From Phycisphaerae bacterium (GTDB taxonomy: Bacteria; Planctomycetota; Phycisphaerae; UBA1845; Fen-1342), in the NCBI GenBank assembly GCA_022842805.1, contig JALHOX010000179.1, forward strand, positions 3,024 to 8,990: 5,967 bases of DNA. Direction: 5' to 3'. The position numbers and the translations under genes are program-made. Position 1 is the first letter of the stretch, and each line of letters starts with the position of its first letter. Below the pieces are notes generated by a model. It was given only the letters and a program-made list of their open reading frames with translations. It was not told where the DNA came from and did no database searches. This document shows positions 1-4,264 of the stretch, one piece after another.

Positions 1-120
1 GCCGAAATCGATGACATCTTTTCCGGCGGCGCGGAGGGCCTGCTTCTTGCGATCGATGTCGACGAAGAGATAGGGCGGAAGAGCGGCGAGACGCTGGGGC
101 GTGGGGATCGTGATCGGCAT
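1..120 (-). CDS. dapL: Probable LL-diaminopimelate aminotransferase, N-terminal 40 residues only (runs off window)
   Basis: Read on the minus strand from the ATG at 120-118, the frame stays open to the window edge. It gives 40 residues that begin MPITIPTPQRLAALPPYLF, followed by VDIDRKK and ending KDVIDFG. The pattern of a short lead, L-x-x-L-P-P-Y-L-F, x-x-I-D-x-K-K and then D-V-I-D-[LF]-G is the typical start of class I/II fold-type I aminotransferases of the LL-diaminopimelate aminotransferase group. These PLP enzymes convert tetrahydrodipicolinate to LL-diaminopimelate in lysine and peptidoglycan synthesis, in the cytoplasm. The PLP lysine and the rest of the enzyme lie outside the window, so the substrate cannot be confirmed; another aspartate-family aminotransferase is the main alternative. 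There is no strong ribosome-binding site, only a GAGA-like stretch about 8 nt upstream. The gene is in the same orientation as the polyprenyl synthase, 171 nt downstream of it. Confidence 0.72.
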   Translation of the reverse strand, partial: MPITIPTPQRLAALPPYLFVDIDRKKQALRAAGKDVIDFG

Positions 121-291
121 GCTGATTCTCGGCTTTTGCCGCGTGCGGCGGCGCAGTGGGCTGGAGGTTTTGCGGATTCATCGCGCTTCGCGCCGGAGCG
201 CAAAGGCAAGACGGAGCTTCGCGGCGAAGTGTAGAGGATGGCGCGGCGGCGCGAAGTGCGGCAATGTGGCCGGCGGGCGGAACGCGACGGC
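121..291. other. Intergenic gap between polyprenyl synthase and aminotransferase genes
   Basis: This 171-nt stretch separates two minus-strand genes and holds no gene I can support. It contains two small imperfect palindromes: GCGCT/AGCGC at 183-187 and 197-201 with a 9-nt loop, and CTTCG/CGAAG at 217-221 and 225-229 with a 3-nt loop. Neither is followed by a run of T on either strand, so I do not call a terminator. The short plus-strand open frames crossing it (101-295, and the start of 238-801) have no recognisable protein features. A promoter for the aminotransferase could lie here, but I see no clear -35/-10 pair. Confidence 0.5.
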
Positions 292-1386
292 CTAGAGCCG
301 CCGGCTGACGACGAAATCGGCCATGGCCGAGAGCGTGGCGCGCGTCGGCGACTCGGGCAGAATCGTGAGGCACTCCTGCGCGCCCTGGATCATGTTCGTG
401 GCGATGTCCTGGGCGTACGCCACGCTGCCATGGTGCTGCAAGCGGCGAGCGATCTCGGCGGAGTGGCCGTTGTCCGCCTCGCCCGCTTCGCGGAGCAGCG
501 CGAGCATCGATTCTCGCGCGGCGCGGGGGGCCGTGCTGAGGTAATGCACGAGGGGCAAGGTCGGCTTGCCCTTGGCGAGGTCGCGCCCCAGGGATTTGCC
601 GACGATTTCCTCGTCGCCGCAGAGATCGAGCACGTCGTCGACGATTTGAAAGGCGGTGCCGATTCGCTCGCCGAAATTGTGCAGCGCGCCGACCACGGCG
701 GGCGTCGCATCGGAACACCAGCCGCCCAGTTCGCAGGAGACGCCGATCAGGGCGGCGGTCTTGCGACGGATAATCTCGAGGTAGAGATTTTCGGAGAGTG
801 AGAAGTTCTCGCGATTGACGACCTGCATCATCTCGCCTTCGCAGACGGCGTTGGTCGTGGCGCCGATGCGGCGCGAGACATGCTGCGAATCGATGCGGCT
901 GCACAGGTGAAAGGCGTGGCTGATCAGAAAATCGCCGAGCAGTACCGCCCGTTCGTTGCCCCATAGGCGGTTGACGGTCTGCACGCGGCGACGCGTGTCG
1001 GCTTCGTCGAGAATGTCGTCATGCACGAGGGTCGCGACGTGGACCATCTCGACGACGGCGGCGGCGACGTGGTGTCGCTCGCCGACCCGCCCCGTGGCGC
1101 GCCCGCACAGGAGCACGAGGGCCGGGCGGAGCATTTTGCCGTGGTACTGGCCGATGTGGGCGGTCAGGTCGTTAATGAACGGCTGGTCGGAGCGGAGTTC
1201 GTCGACGAAGGCCTGCTGAGCCAGCACGAGGTCGGCCGCGATGGGCTCATAGAAGTCCGGCAATGCGGCGGAACGTCGAGTGTCTGCAATTGCCGGCGTC
1301 ATATTGAACGAGTCTCGTGCGATATCCAGGTGTTTCTTCGAGGGGGAGCGGCCGGCATCGAGCCGCCCGAAATCCGCCGCCAACAT
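292..1386 (-). CDS. Trans-polyprenyl diphosphate synthase (long-chain, IspB/HepT-like)
   Basis: This cytoplasmic prenyltransferase adds isopentenyl diphosphate units to an allylic primer, probably making the side chain of menaquinone or ubiquinone. The 364-residue frame carries the full family signature. It has GKMLRP at 83-88, the first aspartate-rich motif DDILD at 123-127 followed by an arginine cluster at 132-134, GD-F at 151-153, and the second aspartate-rich motif DDVLD at 250-254. A further conserved block, GKSLGRDLAKGKPTLPL, spans 263-279. The fifth residue before the first motif is alanine (A118); a small residue there is typical of long-chain enzymes, whereas short-chain synthases have a bulky one. 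The start is uncertain. The ATG at 1386 gives 364 residues, but homology begins only near residue 45. The ATG at 1302 (residue 29) gives 336 residues, closer to the family norm. Neither has a Shine-Dalgarno sequence. The gene follows yhbY in the same direction. Geranylgeranyl synthase is possible but less likely. Confidence 0.93.
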   Translation of the reverse strand: MLAADFGRLDAGRSPSKKHLDIARDSFNMTPAIADTRRSAALPDFYEPIAADLVLAQQAFVDELRSDQPFINDLTAHIGQYHGKMLRPALVLLCGRATGRVGERHHVAAAVVEMVHVATLVHDDILDEADTRRRVQTVNRLWGNERAVLLGDFLISHAFHLCSRIDSQHVSRRIGATTNAVCEGEMMQVVNRENFSLSENLYLEIIRRKTAALIGVSCELGGWCSDATPAVVGALHNFGERIGTAFQIVDDVLDLCGDEEIVGKSLGRDLAKGKPTLPLVHYLSTAPRAARESMLALLREAGEADNGHSAEIARRLQHHGSVAYAQDIATNMIQGAQECLTILPESPTRATLSAMADFVVSRRL

Positions 1387-1444
1387 TGTGAAGGCTAGCG
1401 TCAGGGGCGCGGCGAGGTCTACTTTTCACTGAAAGTTTTATCGT

Positions 1445-1756
1445 TCATGAAAGCTGGCCGTCGTCGGCGGGGCCTCTGCCGTTTTCCGGACCGCCGTCCG
1501 CCTCCCGAAAGAGGACGAGCACGCGACCGACGCGGCGCACCAATTCGCAGGGGACGCGCTCGGTGAGCGACTTGGCGACGGTCTCGCAGGCCTGGCGTTC
1601 GTCGGTCTGCACCTTGACCTTCACGAGCGGGGACTTTTGAAAGGCCTGGCGCAGGTGTTCGACCACGGTCTCGGCCGGCTCGCCGTCGCCGACGAGCATT
1701 TTTACGCCGAGAGCGTGACTTTGGGCGAGCAGCGATCTTCGCGTTGAGCCGTCCAA
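1445..1756 (-). CDS. yhbY: YhbY-like CRM-domain RNA-binding protein (ribosome assembly)
   Basis: This small protein of about 103 residues matches the YhbY/CRS1 (CRM) RNA-binding fold over its whole length. It has an N-terminal helix with R-R-S-L-L-A-Q-S-H, then V-K-M-L-V-G at 18-23, a long helix around 28-40, the strand L-V-K-V-K-V at 44-49, a second helix with Q-A-C-E-T-V-A, and the closing strand G-R-V-L-V-L-F-R-E at 77-85. In E. coli the family binds pre-50S particles and is thought to aid large-subunit assembly. The usual GxxG loop (GKNG-like) reads G-D-G-E at 23-26, so the second glycine and the basic residue are missing. A TTG start is chosen because GGGAG lies 5 nt upstream and the usual family length of about 97 residues fits. 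The 18-residue tail after the domain is polar and probably disordered. It is the first of three leftward genes and is divergent from top6B. Confidence 0.85.
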   Translation of the reverse strand: MDGSTRRSLLAQSHALGVKMLVGDGEPAETVVEHLRQAFQKSPLVKVKVQTDERQACETVAKSLTERVPCELVRRVGRVLVLFREADGGPENGRGPADDGQLS

Positions 1757-1761
1757 TCGAG

Positions 1762-1766
1762 CTCCC
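1762..1766 (-). promoter_or_regulatory. Ribosome-binding site for the yhbY-like gene
   Basis: On the minus strand GGGAG is followed by CTCGA and then TTG at 1756-1754. This is a good Shine-Dalgarno match with 5-nt spacing, and it decides the unusual TTG start. It is one of only two clear ribosome-binding sites in the window. Confidence 0.6.
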
Positions 1767-1898
1767 GTTGGCCGCGGCGGTTGGGCACCTCGCGGGCCCG
1801 GTCGCTAGCGCTCCCGGCCGATCCCGCGAATCGACGGACTGTACACAAGCAGGACGCTGGCTACCATGCCTTGCGGCATTTGCGAGCGATGCGGTGCC

Positions 1899-1987
1899 GA
1901 GCGAGGCAGAGCCTTGCTCTACTAAACTGCGCCAGGCAGAGCGTGGCGCTACGAATGAATGCCGTAGAACGAGGCTCCGCCTTGTTC
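1899..1987. repeat. Array of three palindromic hairpin repeats (core AGGCRGAGCCT) upstream of top6B
   Basis: Three related units lie in the divergent intergenic region. Unit 1 spans 1899-1922 (plus), unit 2 spans 1929-1952 (plus) and unit 3 spans 1964-1987 (minus). Each has a 5-nt arm, an 11-nt near-palindromic core, a 5-nt complementary arm and then TAC. The cores, read in unit orientation, are AGGCAGAGCCT, AGGCAGAGCGT and AGGCGGAGCCT. The arms differ between units but stay paired: GAGCG/TGCTC, GCGCC/GGCGC and, on the plus strand, GAACG/TGTTC. Each unit folds as a 9-bp stem with a 3-nt loop (AGA, AGA, TCC), allowing one G-T pair in units 1 and 3 and one G-G mismatch in unit 2. Arms that vary while pairing holds imply selection on, or copying of, the structure. 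I infer a dispersed palindromic repeat family. A role in the top6B leader is possible, as hairpin 3 ends 32 nt before its ATG. The rest of the intergenic region, 1767-1898, shows only a weak hairpin at 1866-1879 (ATGCC/GGCAT). Confidence 0.78.
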
Positions 1988-2009
1988 GTTTGAGAATGAC
2001 TGTTTCTGC

Positions 2010-2013
2010 GAGG
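2010..2013 (+). promoter_or_regulatory. Ribosome-binding site for top6B
   Basis: GAGG is followed by TCATGG and then ATG at 2020-2022, a 6-nt spacing. This is the best Shine-Dalgarno match among the candidate starts of the frame. It favours 2020 over the ATG at 1996 and the TTG at 1744. Confidence 0.55.
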
Positions 2014-2019
2014 TCATGG

Positions 2020-4128
2020 ATGTCCGCTCGCGTCAAACGCCAGGATGGCCCGTCGCTGTTCGACACCACCGCCAAGTCGACGCCGCCGGTCATTCCGGTC
2101 GGCACGTTGCTCTCGGCCGACTTCGCCGTTTCCGCCGATGATCCGCCGACGAAAGCCGCCCGCATCCGCGGGGGCGATATCCCCGTCGACACCCTTGAGC
2201 CCGATTACGAGACCCCGTTGAACGAGAAATCCGCCGCCCGAGCCAAAGACGCCGCCCGTGCCGAGAAATCAACGCCCGCCGACAAAGCGGAGTCGTCGCC
2301 GCGCGGTCCCGCCAAACGCGAGCGCGTCGGTGCGACCGCCGAGACGATGGCGACCAAGCAGCGAGAGATTTCGGTCTCCGAGTTTTTCGCGAAGAATCGC
2401 CACCTGCTGGGGTTCGACAACAAGCGCAAGGCGCTGCTGACGACGGTCAAAGAGGCGGTCGATAACAGCCTCGACGCCTGCGAAGAGGCGGGCATCCTGC
2501 CGGAAATCGAAGTTTCGATCGAGCAAAAGTCGGAAGAGCGCTTCCGCGTCACGATTCGCGACAACGGCCCCGGCATCGTTCGGGCTCAGATCCCCAACGT
2601 CTTCGGCAAATTGCTGTACGGCTCGAAGTTTCACCGGTTGAAAATGTCGCGCGGGCAACAGGGCATCGGCATTAGCGCCGCCGGCATGTACGGCTTGCTC
2701 ACCACCGGGCAGCCGGTGCACATCACCAGTCGCACGAGCGCCAAGAAACCGGCGCACCACTTCCAACTCGCGATCGACACGACGAAGAATCGGCCGGACG
2801 TGGTCGCGGACATGGAGCAGGAGGTAGACTGGGATCATGGCACGCAGGTCGCGATCGAGCTGATCGCGAGCTATCAAAAAGGGCGGCAGTCCGTCGACGA
2901 ATATCTTGAACAGACCGCGATGGCGAATCCTCACGCGGCCATCACTTATCGCGCCCCTACCGGCGAGGTGCGCATCTTCGAGCGCGCGGCGGGCGCGACG
3001 CTTCCGGCCGAGACCAAGGAGATTCAACCGCATCCGCACGGCATCGAGCTGGGCGTGCTGATGAAAATGCTCAAGGAAGCGCGGCCGCGCGAGGATGGCG
3101 AGCGCACGCCGAAGCTGTCGGGCTTTTTGCAGAATGAGTTTTGTCGCGTGTCGTCGCGCGTCGCCGAGGAGATCTGCAACACGGCGAAGCTCAGCACCAA
3201 AGCCGCGACCGCCAGCCTGAGCACGCCCGAGATCGAGCGGCTCTATCAGGCGATGCAGACGGTGAAGATCCAGTCGCCGCCGACTGACTGCCTGGCTCCG
3301 ATCGGCGTGCGGCAATTGCTGGGCGGCATGCTGAAAGAGGTGAAGGCCGAGTTTTACGCTGCGACAACGCGCGACCCGGCGGTCTATCGCGGCAACCCGT
3401 TTCAGATGGAGATCGCGATCGCGTATGGCGGCGCGCTGCCGGCGGATCAGCAGGCGCGCGTCGTGCGTTTTGCGAATCGCGTGCCGCTGCTCTATCAGCA
3501 GAGTGCGTGTGCGGCCTTCAAGAGCGTGCTCGACGTCGACTGGCGCAACTACGGCATCAGCCAGCCCGGCGGCGGCGCCCCGGTGGCGCCGCTGGTGGTG
3601 ATGGTGCACATGGCCAGCGTGTGGGTGCCCTTCACGAGCGAGAGCAAAGAGGCGATTGCCGACTACGACGAGATTCGCAAAGAGATGAAGCTGGCGCTGC
3701 AGGAGTGCGGTCGCAAGCTCGCGACATACATTCGGCGTCGTCGCAAGCAGCAGCTCGAGAGCGATCGTCGCGACATTTTTGAGCGGTATATCCCCGACGT
3801 GTCCGAAGCGCTGGCGGCGCTCGCCGGCGTGGACGCGAACAAGACCATGATGGCGCTGCAGCGCATCGCAAGGCGGCGGACGGCCGATGCGGACGTGGAA
3901 CTCGACGAAGATGGGCGGAAGATCGAGCGACCGACGGGCGACGCCGTCGTCGCGAACGGCAAGACGCCCGACGCCGCCGCCGATGTCGAAGCCTTCGCCG
4001 GCGACGAGAGCGTGGTCGTCATCCCCGAGAATGCCGTCGCGCCCGCGCCGGCGGAAGGGCTGTTTGACGATGCCGAGGCGGGCAAGGCGGAAAGCGGCGG
4101 AAAGCGGCGGCGCAAGCGCGGCTCGTGA
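2020..4128 (+). CDS. top6B: DNA topoisomerase VI subunit B (ATPase/transducer subunit)
   Basis: This is the GHKL ATPase subunit of a type IIB topoisomerase. With subunit A (the Spo11-like cleaving subunit) it passes one duplex through another to relax and decatenate DNA. From the ATG at 2020 it has 702 residues. Conserved sequence begins at REISVSEFFAKNRHLLGF (115 on). The N-box has E145 (catalytic base position) and N149 in K-E-A-V-D-N-S. DNGPGI at 181-186 is the G1 box, SRGQQGIG at 210-217 the ATP lid, and DHGT at 272-275 the G3 box. Next come KGRQ at 287-290 (the KGRR DNA-contact loop), an H2TH-like segment near 345-410, K416 (likely switch lysine), PPTDC at 420-424, GNPF at 458-461 and WRNY at 508-511 (the WKxY motif). 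Residues 1-114 are a polar, low-complexity extension absent from archaeal enzymes. Residues 621-702 are an acidic tail ending in KRRRKRGS. The open frame reaches back to a TTG at 1744, but that part crosses hairpin repeats. No subunit A gene adjoins it. Confidence 0.93.
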   Translation: MSARVKRQDGPSLFDTTAKSTPPVIPVGTLLSADFAVSADDPPTKAARIRGGDIPVDTLEPDYETPLNEKSAARAKDAARAEKSTPADKAESSPRGPAKRERVGATAETMATKQREISVSEFFAKNRHLLGFDNKRKALLTTVKEAVDNSLDACEEAGILPEIEVSIEQKSEERFRVTIRDNGPGIVRAQIPNVFGKLLYGSKFHRLKMSRGQQGIGISAAGMYGLLTTGQPVHITSRTSAKKPAHHFQLAIDTTKNRPDVVADMEQEVDWDHGTQVAIELIASYQKGRQSVDEYLEQTAMANPHAAITYRAPTGEVRIFERAAGATLPAETKEIQPHPHGIELGVLMKMLKEARPREDGERTPKLSGFLQNEFCRVSSRVAEEICNTAKLSTKAATASLSTPEIERLYQAMQTVKIQSPPTDCLAPIGVRQLLGGMLKEVKAEFYAATTRDPAVYRGNPFQMEIAIAYGGALPADQQARVVRFANRVPLLYQQSACAAFKSVLDVDWRNYGISQPGGGAPVAPLVVMVHMASVWVPFTSESKEAIADYDEIRKEMKLALQECGRKLATYIRRRRKQQLESDRRDIFERYIPDVSEALAALAGVDANKTMMALQRIARRRTADADVELDEDGRKIERPTGDAVVANGKTPDAAADVEAFAGDESVVVIPENAVAPAPAEGLFDDAEAGKAESGGKRRRKRGS
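4091..4110 (+). repeat. Perfect 10-bp tandem duplication at the 3' end of top6B
   Basis: AAAGCGGCGG occurs twice in succession, at 4091-4100 and 4101-4110, inside the last codons of top6B. The unit is not a multiple of three, so the copies are read in different frames (E-S-G-G, then K-R-R). The basic KRRRKR end of the protein may therefore derive from a slippage duplication. Confidence 0.6.
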
Positions 4129-4137
4129 TCGATGGCG

Positions 4138-4158
4138 GATGCAGCGCCGGGCTGCATC
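4138..4158 (+). terminator. Hairpin just after top6B, possible terminator
   Basis: GATGCAGC (4138-4145) and GCTGCATC (4151-4158) form a perfect 8-bp stem with the 5-nt loop GCCGG. It starts 10 nt after the top6B stop codon, a typical terminator position. The following bases, GCGCTTTGG, hold only three T, so it is a weak intrinsic terminator at best. It could instead protect the 3' end or be a simple palindrome. Confidence 0.45.
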
Positions 4159-4249
4159 GCGCTTTGGTCGCCGCGCGGGGTGGAGCGCGAATTAGATCGC
4201 GCGCGGAGTCTCATTTCCCGCGCAAAACCGCGCTTCCACCGCGCCCCTG

Positions 4250-4255
4250 TATCAT
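4250..4255 (+). promoter_or_regulatory. Possible -10 box directly upstream of murJ
   Basis: TATCAT lies 9 nt before the murJ ATG and differs from TATAAT at one position. It is followed by a C-rich stretch with no Shine-Dalgarno sequence. If used, transcription would begin at or very near the start codon, giving a leaderless mRNA. No good -35 element is visible 16-18 nt upstream, so this is a weak call. Confidence 0.25.
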
Positions 4256-4264
4256 CCCGCCCCC

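Noticed and set aside
183..229. Small palindromes between the synthase and aminotransferase genes as a terminator or as copies of the hairpin repeat
   Set aside because: Stems are only 5 bp, there is no T-run, and the AGGCRGAGCCT core and TAC flank are absent.
238..801. 187-residue plus-strand open frame
   Set aside because: Antisense shadow of the polyprenyl synthase, whose catalytic motifs are unmistakable on the other strand.
1866..1879. ATGCC/GGCAT hairpin as a fourth repeat unit
   Set aside because: It has a 5-bp stem with a 4-nt loop and lacks the conserved core, so it does not belong to the same family.
1744..2019. N-terminal part of the long frame from TTG 1744 as coding sequence of top6B
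   Set aside because: It overlaps the start of the yhbY-like gene head-on, crosses three palindromic hairpin repeats, has no homology to Topo VI, and a better start with GAGG lies at 2020.
1419..2192. 257-residue minus-strand open frame
   Set aside because: It overlaps yhbY in another frame, the hairpin repeats and the 5' end of top6B; its Arg-rich translation has no recognisable feature.
2269..3609. 446-residue minus-strand open frame
   Set aside because: It lies wholly antisense to the conserved top6B core, is rich in Arg/His/Leu as expected of a GC-rich shadow frame, and shows no domain.
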